Source: Apiotrichum sp. Y4204 (Eukaryota > Basidiomycota > Tremellomycetes > Trichosporonales > Trichosporonaceae). From it: a stretch of DNA of 64,000 bases. Below the pieces are notes generated by a model. That model searched no databases. It worked only from the letters and a program-made list of their open reading frames with translations, and was not told the origin of the DNA. Both the position numbers and the translations under genes were made by a program. Positions 1 to 13,034 of the stretch are shown one piece after another; positions within the stretch are counted from its first letter, which is position 1; every line of letters starts with the position of its first letter. The stretch lies in assembly GCA_025531455.1 (NCBI GenBank), contig JAMYHL010000107.1, positions 56,391-120,390 of the forward strand, read 5' to 3'.

Positions 1-116
1 GTCGGAATACAGCTTGATAGCGTTCTCGTAGTCCTTGGCGGCGAACGCCTTGTTCGCCTCGGCTTTGAGCTGGTCAGCCTGGGGTTAGTGGACGACGAGC
101 GGGGAGGCCGTACCAT
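1..116 (-). CDS. TPR-domain protein, probably Ser/Thr phosphatase 5 (5' end only)
   Basis: Partial. The exon at 78..1 (minus) reads ADQLKAEANKAFAAKDYENA and continues IKLYSD, the first helix pair of a TPR unit. The wording is closest to the N-terminal TPR of PP5/Ppt1 phosphatases, which binds Hsp90; Sti1-like co-chaperones are the main alternative. The exon is preceded by an acceptor with a CTAAC branch (intron 79-113). In frame upstream, an ATG at 116-114 is followed directly by GTACGG, so the first coding exon may be just the start codon, giving M|ADQLK. The catalytic part lies outside the window. The TPR call is firm; the family is a guess from about 26 residues. Confidence 0.55.
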   Translation of the reverse strand, partial: MVRPPRSSSTNPRLTSSKPRRTRRSPPRTTRTLSSCIP

Positions 117-579
117 TGTAATTGTCTATGATAGTTTCAGAAAGATTAAAACGAGATGATGGGAATGGGAAAAGGAGAATGAGAAGATGTCGAGAAGTTG
201 AAGTAAGGGTGATAGGATGCTCTCGGGATGGTGACCTCGAGAATCCCGCCGACGACGATGATAGAATCCAGCACAGTAGTATTACAGTAGTGCAGCGTGC
301 AGTAAAGCCAGCGGCGCGAGGAATCATCCAGAAACACCTACCAAGGACTCGGGGCTCCACACTGTTATTCCGTCATTTAGAGCCACGGAGTCAGAATTAT
401 CAATGATAGACACGTCATTTAGGGTTCATTATGTAATTCAAAACGCGACGCGTCTGATTGCGAGCGCGCGTCGTAGTGTCCCTGGACGCGACATTGGCTT
501 GCCTGCCTCTTCTTGCTCGTCGTTTCCCACTCCCTCTTCTCCACCATCAACAACACCCCCACTACCCTCAGTCTCCACC
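117..579. other. Divergent intergenic region, TPR gene / MCM3
   Basis: About 460 bases between two divergent genes. Short overlapping ORFs have no recognisable product. The MCM3-proximal end is pyrimidine-rich, as expected of a leader, and holds an ACGCGT box (448-453). Confidence 0.6.
448..453. promoter_or_regulatory. MluI cell-cycle box upstream of MCM3
   Basis: ACGCGT at 448-453, about 127 nt before the MCM3 start, directly preceded by a related ACGCG half-site (443-447). ACGCGT is the MBF (Mbp1/Swi6) target that drives G1/S expression of MCM genes in yeasts. The site is seen; its function is inferred. Confidence 0.5.
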
Positions 580-3245
<2,666 letters not shown>

Positions 3246-3617
3246 TGTTTGTATTTGTTATGGACTGTTTGCAGATGGTAGCGGCACGGGTAATAGTGGG
3301 TTTGCGGCCTGAGGAAGGCCAGGACATGCGATGGTGATGCATGTGCTGACAGCTTGCTGACAATGACACTGGTTAACCTGCTACGACTGACTGCTGACAA
3401 CGTTGCATCACACTTCCCTGGCACTCGCGTCCACTGTCCGGCGTCATACGCTGTGCGTCATGACTGTCGTCGTCGCCATTCGTCTCAACGTCAACTGCAT
3501 GCAACCTGCTCGCCACCACAGGCGCCACCATGGGCGCTACTATCGCCAGGCGATACATAAACCGCAAGTCAGCCTGGTTCCCACCCACATACCCATACCC
3601 ATACCCACCGAACCAAC
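3246..3617. other. Intergenic, MCM3 3' side to GPI-type gene
   Basis: About 370 bases. The stretch before 3618 has an ACCCATACCC-type short repeat (3583-3607). An upstream exon carrying the missing signal peptide of the next gene could lie here, but none was found. Confidence 0.4.
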
Positions 3618-4436
3618 ATGGACGCCCTTCTCCCTGGAACCTCAGCGTAAGTCCCAGTCCCAGAGCTCACTGACCTCTCAGGGGCTGCACGGCCAGCCTC
3701 GGCGGCCAACTAACAGGCAACAACGGCCTGCGCGAGTGTCTCGCCACTCCAGACCTCATCCCCGTGGTCGGCAACGGGGGCAGCATTGTCCTCCCGCTCG
3801 AGGGGTGGCTGGACGGCATGTGTCCGCTGAAAAAGTGCGACCAGTGGGCGATTGACGGCGCGAAAACGGCAATCACGCGCGACTGCGGCGTCGAGACCCG
3901 CGACCCGGCGAGTCTCGTGTCGTTTATCAGAAACACCATGATCCACTACTATCCGTACCGCGACGCCCTGTGCTCGCAGGACGCGCAGGGGTGGGTGCAA
4001 AGAAAAAGGTTTGCTCTTGGCTGACGGCAAAGGAACTGGTGCATGGTCGAGACGGCGAATGCGATCCAGAACTCGACGGGCACGGCCGTGACGCTCCTCT
4101 GGCTGCAGGACCTGTTTGCGGGCGAGTCGTCTGCCATTCAGCCGCTGAACAGCGCCATGGCGAGCGGCGCGCTGTGCACGCCGTGTTTTGCAAAGTGCGT
4201 ACGGCTGTTTTCGTTTTGTTACTGACGGCAGGATCGTGGCGACTGCCAAGCGCGTGTATCCCGACCTCAACACCACGGCGACAATGACGTGCGGGAGCAG
4301 CTTTGCAGCGGCGGTGAACACGAGTATTACCGAGCAGGATGCGAGCAGCGGGGCCTCGGCGCTCGGCCTCGCGAGCCGCAGTGCCGGCCTCGCGGTCGGC
4401 GGCGCGGCCGCTGCGCTGGCTGCGTATCTGCTCTAG
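3618..4436 (+). CDS. Cys-containing GPI-anchored surface protein (predicted)
   Basis: Exons 3618-3646, 3682-3990, 4033-4194 and 4232-4436 give 234 aa. The body has evenly spaced cysteines (CTASLGG, RECLATP, MCPLKKCDQW, DCGVET, ALCSQDAQGNWCM, LCTPCFAK, TMTCGSSF) typical of a fungal extracellular disulfide domain, possibly of the DUF7729 type. The C-terminus is a Ser/Gly/Ala stretch followed by a hydrophobic tail ending AAALAAYLL, the form of a GPI-attachment signal. Oddity: the chosen ATG gives MDALLPGTSAGC with no signal peptide, so the true start may be in an unseen upstream exon. It ends tail-to-tail with another GPI-type gene (4887-5516). Biochemical function unknown. Confidence 0.75.
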
Positions 4437-4886
4437 ATTGGATACGTTGGTGATCATGATAACCGATTTGTTTTTTTTTTTACCGCTTTTTTAATACTTG
4501 CCGTGGAATGAACAGAACTCTTTTACTCTTTTTAGAAGGAGATGTGCATGCTTGCACGATGGATGCCATCATGCATGAGCCTTTGCAGTTTGTATAGGGT
4601 CTCGGTTGGGGCCGGGCGACGCTGGTGCTCGATGACGAGCGACTACGCTGGCCATGCCGCATCAAGTATCGGATGGATAATGGTAACGTTGTTGTTGTGC
4701 CAGATGTGGCAGGCATGACGGCGAGGCACCGTGTTCCATGATCCAAGAGCTCGTCAATGCCGAGTAGCTTGCGAGTTTGCCTCCCCCTCGGTCCATCACT
4801 CATGGCAATAAAGAACATGCATCCTATGTAGACAAAGAATTAAGCGGACCAGCCGCAGCTATAATAATCGGGGGAGGGGTGACGCG
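4437..4886. other. Convergent 3' intergenic region
   Basis: About 450 bases between two convergent genes. A T-run at 4470-4480 lies just past the first stop. No convincing ORF. Confidence 0.6.
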
Positions 4887-5516
4887 TTAGAGGAGAACGG
4901 CAGCGAGGAGGAGGGCGGCCCACGCAGCGGGCGCGACGTTGCCGCGGATCTGTCATGAGCGTGAGCTCCGAAAGTCGTTATAACGGTTGGCTTACACTGT
5001 GGCTCCTGGCCTTGATCTCTGGCATCTCTGGCTCGTGCGCAAGCACATGCTGCGCCGCGAGGTACTGCGCTTCGCCACGCACGGCCTTGAGGTGCTTGCG
5101 CACCGCGACGCGCTCGAGGCAGAAGTCGGCCACGTCCTCGAGCCCGCCCTCGCCCCAGAAACACGAGTGGCACGCGACGAGGCCGTTCCACGCCGATGCC
5201 TATCCGTCAGCTTAAAAAGCTACAATTACGCAAAGCTACTCACATTCCGGCAGATGGAAAAGCAAGGCCCACAGTCCCCCGCTTGCCGCTCGCACGCGCG
5301 ACAGTCCGCAAACGCTGCCACGGGACCCGCGCACGGACACCCACCCGACGAGCCGTACAGCGGCGTCGCGAGGGCAGGCGCCAGGAGCGCGGCGAGGTCG
5401 TGTGCGGCGGCGTACCGCCCGCTACGGGCGGAAATGAGGGGAAGCGCGCCTGAATGTTATTAGATTACACCAAAGGAGAAAAGAAAAAACGTACACAGCG
5501 CGACGAGGAGAAACAT
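4887..5516 (-). CDS. Small secreted Cys-rich GPI-type protein
   Basis: Exons on minus: 5516-5495, 5449-5244, 5199-4996 and 4949-4887; 164 aa. The N-terminus MFLLVALCALPLISA is a clear signal peptide interrupted by an intron. The mature part has a cysteine cluster (GCPCAGP, DCRACERQ, DCGPCFSICRN) and then ACHSCFWGEG and DFCLERV. The C-terminus RGNVAPAAWAALLLAAVLL is a hydrophobic GPI-type tail. All three internal junctions keep frame. A TATATAT element at 5581-5587 lies about 65 nt upstream of the start. Neighbour and convergent partner of the gene at 3618-4436. No specific family recognised. Confidence 0.75.
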
Positions 5517-6581
5517 GGCTTACTCGCGGATCAACCGGAGTGGATGGATGGAGAAGGAGGAGAAGCGGAATGTGGATGATGCTATATATTGGTCGGCATA
5601 GCGCCAGACTGACTACCGACTGTCTCATGGGGGATGCATGCTACTGTTCAAGTCCAGTTTCCAGCTCTCTTCTCCCCCCGGCATTCCACAGGACGCAGAA
5701 ACGAGGCTGAATTACGCCACGCAATGAAGGCCGTTGACCGTGGACCAGATCCGCTGGCGCCCAGTTACCGGACGCAGCGGCCGACCAGCCACCCACCCGC
5801 TAGCACAAGTATCCGCGACACATCCATTGAGTTGAGCGCAGAGTGCCCGAACGCCCAGCTCGTATGCGAGCTGCCTATCGGGAATGTTCCGGGTCCTATG
5901 AGCCTCTGAGCCTATGGCTGCAGCCTCTTCGGCAATTGTGCACGTCCTGTGGTGTCCCCACTAGCCGTCATCCGTAACGCTGGCGTTCGTACCCTGTCCA
6001 CGACCAGATCTGGTATTCGACACCGACCACCCACTGGTCCAACAAGGGCTGCAGTCTCGCCCGATGGGACTGGAGGCTTAGCTTGGAATACCGCTCAGCC
6101 AAGAAATTGGATGATGGGGGAGAGGGAGAGAGGGAGAAGAAAGTAGGGGACAGAAATAACAGTAAATTGGTTAAAATCGAAAACACACTAGATGCTGAAA
6201 AGAAAGCAGTCGCGCCCTGCAGATCCACCCAATCGCAACCACAGATCCACGGGCGTTTCTCGCTTACGGCGTGCGGGATGCCGTCCCATTCCATGGGCTC
6301 CAGTGAGATGTAACGGGAGTCGCACTTTCAGTTGCTTGTGAATAGACGGTCATCAATACATGAAACCTCGTGCTTGGCACAATGTTGCTTCCCTCTGCCC
6401 TGCCTTGGCTCCATCATGAATTGCGGCACAATGATACAACACGTCCATCGTCTAGAGTACTAAGTACTTATGTCTACTACATTATAAACCCTCGCGGGCT
6501 GGGGATGAGCAAGCGTGTGGCCGCCGTCGTCCTCCACTTTTCTGAATGCGTTTTGTGATATCTAATTTTTGCTGCACGCCC
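5517..6581. other. Intergenic, GPI-type gene / ZPR1 3' side
   Basis: About 1.06 kb. Holds a TATATAT element near 5581-5587 serving the minus gene, a purine-rich tract (6112-6150), and short ORFs without recognisable content. Confidence 0.5.
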
Positions 6582-8420
6582 TTAGGCGACCTCCTCGACC
6601 ACCTCGGTCACGGTCTCCGGCTTCTCGTAGCCCTCAAGGACCATGTCCGAGATGCCGAGCTCGTCGTTCTGCTCCTGGGTGCGCTCGTACTCGACAATCG
6701 TCATGTCCGGGTCGGGGTCGGGAGCGTTAATGTTCTGGAGGTACGAGTTGGCCACCGGGTCGTCGAGGATGAGGGTAAAGTCCATCTTGACGGCCATAAT
6801 GTCCTTGAGGCCCTGGAGGAAAGTGGCAAAGCCCTTGTCGTCCTTGTCCTCACGGCCTGCCTGGCCGATACCGGCAGTGGCGGAGTCGCCCGTGCGGAAG
6901 ACCTTGGTCGAGAGCTCGTCGTAAATCTCGTTCAAGATACCCTCGACGGTGGTGAAGCGGCCACCAAGAGTGCCGGGCTGGAGGTGGAGGTCGATCTCGG
7001 GAATCTCAAGGCCACAGGTGTCCGACTTGAGGAGGTCGCGCGAGAGGGCGTCCTCGTCGCCAGCCTCGACCTTGAGGGTGATGCGCTTGCCCAGGTCTGA
7101 GATCTTCGAGCCAGACTTGATCTCAACGTCGCGGTAGCCGCAAGAGTAGCAGTTGGTGGACATGATGATGACGTCCTTAAAGTACGGGATGTTGAGGGGC
7201 TTCATGAGCGTCTCCTGCTCGTGGCCGCACGAGCTGCAGGTGGTGGGGAAGGTGAAGACCTCCTCAGGCACGATTGAGCCGTCCTCAGGCTTGGCGATGC
7301 GGGAGCGCTCGTGCTGCTCAAGCGCCTCCTGCGCAGAGTGGACCTTGCTGGCCTTGTCCTTGTCGTCGCCCTCGGTCTCGGCGACAAGGCCGAGCTTGAC
7401 GTTCTGTTCGTGTGTGCGGGTGTACGCGCGGAGGTTCCATTGCGGGTCCGAGGGGTTGCCCTTGAAGGCGAGGAACGAGTTGCCGGACGGGTCGTCGAGC
7501 TGGACAGTGAAGGGAACGAACGCGTGGTCGCCCTGCTTGACCGACTCGTGCATGACCGACTCATCGCCCTCGCGGCCCACAGCAGCGTCCTCGTCACCCT
7601 CCTCCATGTCAAGAATGTCGCGGAGGGGCTTGAGAAGAGTGTCAATCTTTGCCGCCGTCTCGGGGTCCATCACACGGCGGACGGGCTGCTCAATCGACAG
7701 GTCGCGGACGGTGTCGCGGATAATGCCCTCAACGGTGGTCAGCTGGCCACGGCCAGGCGGGATCGTGAGCTGGAACTCGGGGATAGTGACGGTGGCCCAG
7801 TTCGACTTGACGAGCTGGCGGTCGAGGTCCTCGCGCGAGCGCATGTGGACGGTGTAGATGCATCCCTTGGCTGGGGGTTAGTGGGGGAGCAAGATAGATG
7901 TTGTTTGGTTGGAGCTCAGGCTGACGGTCTCAACGAGGCCGGTGCCTGCTCTCCGCACGCAGTTCACTCACGTTGGATCTCGCCAGCGCTCTGGATCTCG
8001 GTGTCGCGGTACCCGCAGTGGTCGCACGAAAAGGAGGAAACAACAATCTCCTTAAAGTACGGAATGGTGGTGAGGAGAAGGCGGGTAATGCCGTTCTCGT
8101 GGCAGCGCATGCAGAGCGACTCGACCTCGCGCATGGGGATCGCGTCGTCCTCGGCCTGCGAGGTCTCGTTCGCCACGTCCCCGAGCTTCGGGAAGAGCTC
8201 AGACTCGGACACTGCGGGGTGTTAGTTCCGCTTGGAGGATAAGAGGGGATGAGCCTCGAGCTTTGCGGCCCAAAACTGAAGACTATGTCTCCATCGCTTG
8301 CGTTCAGACGTATAGGCAGGTTTTGGTTTCACGGGAATCCGTCGAGTAAACGGCCCCTCAAACGCAAATTACATGACCATCATGACAAGCGGAGTGGTGG
8401 AATTGGAGCTAGGACTCACT
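6582..8420 (-). CDS. ZPR1: Zinc-finger protein ZPR1
   Basis: Exons on minus: A at 8420 (end of exon 1), 8211-7972, and 7870-6582; 509 aa. ZPR1 is a conserved cytoplasmic/nuclear chaperone for translation factor eEF1A. Two ZPR1 modules are visible: a first zinc finger (CMRC ... CDHCGYRD) and its beta-domain, then a second finger (CSSCGHE ... CYSCGYRD) and beta-domain with the paired TVEGI segments. Oddity: the ATG is split by a 208-nt intron, with A before the GTGAGT donor and TG after the CAG acceptor; this gives MSESELFPK, and no other in-frame ATG precedes the conserved region. Intron 2 is 7871-7971. Confidence 0.95.
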
Positions 8421-9257
8421 GTTTTCTGTGGTGGTCGGTGGGGAGGTGGGGAGTGGGGAGAAGAGAGAGTAGGAGAGTGGAAGAAGGTGCAAAGAATGCG
8501 AAGAATGCAGAGAGGGGGGTCCGTCGTCGAGAGAGGCATCGAGCTCGCACTTTTATCCCCTGCCAACTTTTTCATCATTGGAGACTCCGAGACGGAGTCG
8601 AGTTACATAATATGACATCTTCACTTCTTTTTCCCTGCAGCGAACACGCCAGAACGCGCTCCGAGTAGCTGGAAGGATATCCGGATATCGATCCTGTCAT
8701 GCCCGCACCATCCATCTGATGGCGCTCGCATCGTCCACACGATGCCTGCATCAACATCTTGTAATCACTGCCAGCGTCGTCGCAGCGTCACAGAATAGGA
8801 ACGGGAATGGACAACGAGCAGGCCGGAGTAAGATGGAGTCGAGGAGACTACGAACAATCGAGAGATGATGGGATAGCGCTCGACAACTGCCTCCCAAATA
8901 TACCGCCGAACAGGACCACCAGGGTAAATGACCCCCCATGGGGACATGGGGAGGTTGCTCGCCCGGGCACTGGCACAGTTAGTGTATCCACGCGTTGCAA
9001 GAGTGATGTGATTGCTGCTGTGTTGCTTCTCCGCTTGAACGTATGAGCTTCATTTAAACGTCTACATTTGCTACACAGAGTTGGAGACAGGTGGGGATGA
9101 AGTGGCAATGATCGTGACGGCAGTCGACCCGGAGGGGCCAGGGCGAAGGCGTGCGGCGCACAGCGCGGGCTGTAAACATAGTGAGTAATGATGGGTTAGG
9201 GAGTGGGTTAGGTGGTCAGGAGGTGAGTATAGTTAGGAAACAGTCAGCTTTGGGCGC
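8421..9257. other. Intergenic, ZPR1 5' side
   Basis: About 840 bases. The first part is the ZPR1 leader/promoter (C/T-rich on the minus strand). Remaining ORFs are short and unsupported. Confidence 0.5.
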
Positions 9258-10064
9258 CTAGGCCTTGACCGCCCGCTCGCAGCGGCGGCAGCGGCGGCGG
9301 CCGAGAAGGCCCATCATCGCGCTGCGGCGGTTATCCGTGTCGGGCTGGTGTCCGTAGCGGCTGCAGAGTGAGGCGGCCTCCACAGCCGGCGAGGGGAGCT
9401 GGGCGCCGTACGAGTCCTCCCACTCGCGGTATCCTCCCGCGCCGGCATCAATGTACGACGCCGGGATGCGGGGCACGGGGAACTGGAACGAGTTGTAGTC
9501 GTGCATGCGGGGCTTGGGAGCGAGGGGCGGGCGGGTCGTGGTGGGGTATCCCTCGTCGTCGGCGTCGGCGTCAAAGGGCTGGGAGCGGGGGCCGTCGATC
9601 GGCGACGGCCGCTTCAGGTTGGCATTCCCCCGGCCCTGGTCGACGTGCCGGATACGCAGGCGGGACGTCGGCTTGCGCGCCACGCGCTTATTCTTCGGCG
9701 GCGGCGAGGCGGGCGGCGAAGGGGGGAAGATTGTCGGCGGGCGGAAGATGATGTTTCCGTCCTCGTCGGGCGTGTGCGCGTATCCGAACGTATCGTGCTT
9801 TGAGGCGTTGGGCGCCTGGCGGCCCCGCGATGACGAGGAGACATGCTCTTCATCCCAGGAGGCATAGCCCCAGTCGCCAAAGTCGCTCTCGCTCTCGACG
9901 TCGCTGTCCTCGGCGGAGGAGACTGTGCTGATTGAGGTTCGGGGCGAGTGCGGACGCGACCATCCGGCGGGGAGGAGTGTGTGCCGCATCAGGCCGGCGG
10001 TTTCCTTGTACCGCTCGTCGTGCTCGTGAGAATGGCGCGACTTTGAGCGGGAGAGAGTGAACAT
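9258..10064 (-). CDS. Unknown Ser/Pro-rich basic protein
   Basis: Single-exon ORF of 268 aa starting MFTLSRSKSRHSHEHDERYK. I do not recognise it. It is hydrophilic and probably disordered: an acidic patch (SAEDSDVESESDFGDWGY, about residues 53-70), a Pro block (IFPPSPPASPPPK), basic stretches, and a C-terminus GRRRCRRCERAVKA. No signal peptide or membrane segment. The start is the first ATG after a long upstream region where the frame is open but unlike coding sequence. Codon use matches neighbouring genes, which supports it being real. Confidence 0.6.
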   Translation of the reverse strand: MFTLSRSKSRHSHEHDERYKETAGLMRHTLLPAGWSRPHSPRTSISTVSSAEDSDVESESDFGDWGYASWDEEHVSSSSRGRQAPNASKHDTFGYAHTPDEDGNIIFRPPTIFPPSPPASPPPKNKRVARKPTSRLRIRHVDQGRGNANLKRPSPIDGPRSQPFDADADDEGYPTTTRPPLAPKPRMHDYNSFQFPVPRIPASYIDAGAGGYREWEDSYGAQLPSPAVEAASLCSRYGHQPDTDNRRSAMMGLLGRRRCRRCERAVKA

Positions 10065-11810
10065 TGTGAGAACGGTATAAAGGGCTAGGCTAGCTAGATG
10101 AAAGACTGCGGGTCCAGCGCAGAGTGTCGTTAGGTCGTGGGTCGAGGGTCGTGAGTGCCTGCGTCGAGCAAGCAGCGTCCAGCGCAGTAGGAAGCGGGGG
10201 CTTGGGAGCGTGAGAGCTGTGGAAGGATGGAGAGCGGTTGGGCGTGGGAAGAAGCTGATGCTATGGGTTATTATACTTGTCCTGTCAAGGATCATGATCA
10301 GAAGCCAAGAAAAAACCTCGGGGTCCCTGGTACCGGTGTGCCAGTAGATGGACATTGCCACTGTGCCACTGTGCACTGTGACATGTTAGGACGCGAGGTA
10401 ACCTGATCCCGACAGCATCAGGAGCGCACCAAGGGCTGTACTGAGTACTGAAGTACCTCCATTACGATGGGCACAGTCAGCAAACGGGGCTGTGGCCGCA
10501 CGTCCGTTATGTGTCTTTCAGTGTCGCGGCGCTGCTGACCACCCTTTAGTGTTTTGTCGCAGATATGCACAGATGCTCCCAACCCTCCCGAGTGTGCACA
10601 TCTCAAACACACCGACGTCGGACGACGGATGTGACCAAAGTGTGTAAGGCCGGAGGCCCTTGGAGTCACCGCCGGTGCAACCTGCACCGCCACGCTGCCA
10701 CACTCGAATTTCGCCATACAAACTTTCTGCGACGCTGCTCCTCGCTCCTCGTCCGACCCTGTCTCGTCGATCTCGTCCGCACAGCAAGCACCGGCACGGG
10801 ACGCGTCCAGGGCGCGTATCAGTGTACAGTAGTATGTGACAACTCTCCATTTGTTCCACATGCAGCAAGAACTTTGCCCAGTGTTGTGATTTGCAGGCAC
10901 CGTGTTTCTTCCAAGTGATTCGGCTCAGGCTGGAGTGCACACCTAACGAGACAGCGTTGCCCGAACACAGCGGTACACCCGGTCGGACAGCTGCCCCAGC
11001 CAGTCACTAGCTCACTAGCTCACTAACTCACCAGTATACTAGTGCCACTGTACGACGACTGAAGCACGCGTTCCAGAATCATATACAAAGCTCTACAGAG
11101 TACAGAGTAGATATTGCAGCAGTGAGTGGCATGGTGCTCTGCCATGTCGCCCCGCGCCGCATGTAATGTTTGACGTCTGTTGCGAGTGTTGCGAAAACGA
11201 AATGCACCGTTTCGACCATGTCGCGTCCCCATCCTTTCCGTCATTATTGTTTGGCCCCGGTCAAGTACTCAATCCCCGATAACAACCGCCGTCTGGCTTG
11301 CCGCCGATCGTCGATCTAGTCGATCCGTAGATCCGTAGATCCTTCTGATCCTCATTTGCTGCGGGCTGGCCGTACCGCTGGTCCTGTATTGCGCATATTG
11401 TCGGTTGGTCATGCTGATAAGATGGTTCCTGCGGATCATTCTTCTGACCGAGCTGCCAATCAGGCATCACGCGGCCTGTCGTTGACGCCCGTACACCCAT
11501 TGCCCTAGTGCCCTAGCGGTCGTCTTCGACCGGTTCCCGTAGTCTTCGTCGATATAGCTGTCTTGTCGCTCGGTATGCTGCACAACACGCATGAATGCAA
11601 TCAGTCAAAACATTAGTCCTCTCCGAATTAGCGCTTCCTCTCGTCAGGTGGCAACTTCCTCCCGCTTCCTGTCCGACGCTCGTCTGCCACCCTCCTGGCC
11701 ACCATCCTTCCCATCGCTCGCCTTAGAATCCGCGTCCGTCAACACTCGGTGTCATGCGCTGTGAGAATGATGGTACATGTGCCAAACTACCAGGCCCCAT
11801 GCGCCCTGCT
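10065..11810. other. Intergenic, 1.75 kb
   Basis: Lies between the 5' end of the unknown basic gene and the 3' end of RPL9. Composition is more even than in coding regions. ORFs (up to 160 aa, minus) have no family-like content. No tRNA-like structure recognised. Confidence 0.5.
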
Positions 11811-12710
11811 CTACTCCTCCTGGACAACGTTGGTGCGCTCCGAGATGTAAACACCGTCGAGGAACCTGGTTGTCAGCACTGGGAGCTCTGCAAACAATCT
11901 CATTTCAAGACTCACTTGCGGATATCCTTGTTCTTCACACGGCACTTGTCGGTGATGGAGGCAGCGGACTGAGAGACCTTCTCAATGTCGTTGCCCTGGA
12001 TGATGAGCTCGTCCTTGACGTCGGACAGCGAGACCTTGCAGCCCTCAAGCATGGGGCACTCGCGGACAAACTTCTCGCCGAGGAAGTTACGGATCTGGAT
12101 CGACTCGCCGTTGTCGGCCGGGATGGCGTTGATGGGGAAATGGGCGTAGACGAGCTTCATCTTGTAGAGGAAGCCCTTGGTAACACCGGTGATCATGTTC
12201 TCAACAAGCGACTTGATGGTACGCAGGCACGCAACGTGCTTGCGGCCACCGTGCCAGACAGTGAAGAGAACCTTGTTCTCCTTGGCCGAGTTGATCTGGC
12301 GTTAGTGGATGACGGCTTTCGGGTCGTTGCAGATGCGGGACAAGGATTTCTGGAACTGCAGATTTCAATCAGCGGCCAGAGGCCAGCAGACCAGCGAATC
12401 TCGCAATCATTCGAGCACTCTGTCGCCATCTCGCCTGCGCGCATGCTCTTGCGAGTGCTGCCCTCCAATTCTTCCTCCTACCGTGCAATCCCTCCGCGAT
12501 TCCCCCCTGCCAGCCCATTCTCCGCCCGCCATCCAGTTTCCTTGTCCCGCCTCGCGTGCCGAAACTCACGACCTGGATGTCCATGGCAACGTGGCCAACG
12601 TTCTTGACAAGAGTGCCGCGGGGACCGGTGACGGTGATCTTACGGGCCTTGACGGCGACCGTAACGCCGGCGGGGATAACGAGCGACTCGACCGAGGAGA
12701 GGTCCTTCAT
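11811..12710 (-). CDS. RPL9: 60S ribosomal protein L9 (uL6)
   Basis: Large-subunit ribosomal protein. Coding exons on minus: 12710-12570, 12295-11916 and 11865-11811; 191 aa, the normal length (191 in budding yeast). Family sequence is clear: [71 protein letters not shown] and [18 protein letters not shown]. The 274-nt coding intron was checked for box C/D snoRNA signals; none was convincing. A 5'-UTR intron lies immediately before the start codon. Confidence 0.96.
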
Positions 12711-12716
12711 CTTGGC

Positions 12717-13034
12717 CTGTGGGGTGGAAATATGTCGAGGGAAGAGGGTGTCGCGAGAGAAGAGGGGGGCAAAGCGATTCGGGGAATTCCAAAAGTCGAG
12801 ATCACAGAGTCGAGGGGGGAAATCGCAAGTTGGCACGAGAGCAAGTGGTTCGCGACGCGGAAAACGGGGCACAAGAATCGACACGAAGACCACCAGACAA
12901 AGAGTTCGAGGAATCGAGAAATCGGGATCGGAGAGAACGGCGCGCGCGAGAGATGGGATCCAACGGGGAAACGCAGCGTCAGCACTTCGTCCCTGCACTG
13001 TTCTTGCTTGTCTGTCTGTCCGGGAGATACGCAC
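12717..13034 (-). other. Probable 5'-UTR intron of RPL9
   Basis: On the minus strand a GTGCGTATC donor at 13034 and a CCACAG acceptor ending at 12717 leave a GCCAAG leader directly before the RPL9 ATG. Leader introns are common in ribosomal-protein genes. Confidence 0.55.

Noticed and set aside
12296..12569. Possible snoRNA in the RPL9 coding intron
   Set aside because: A CTGA and an ATGAT-like stretch exist, but no proper paired C and D boxes with terminal stem could be found.
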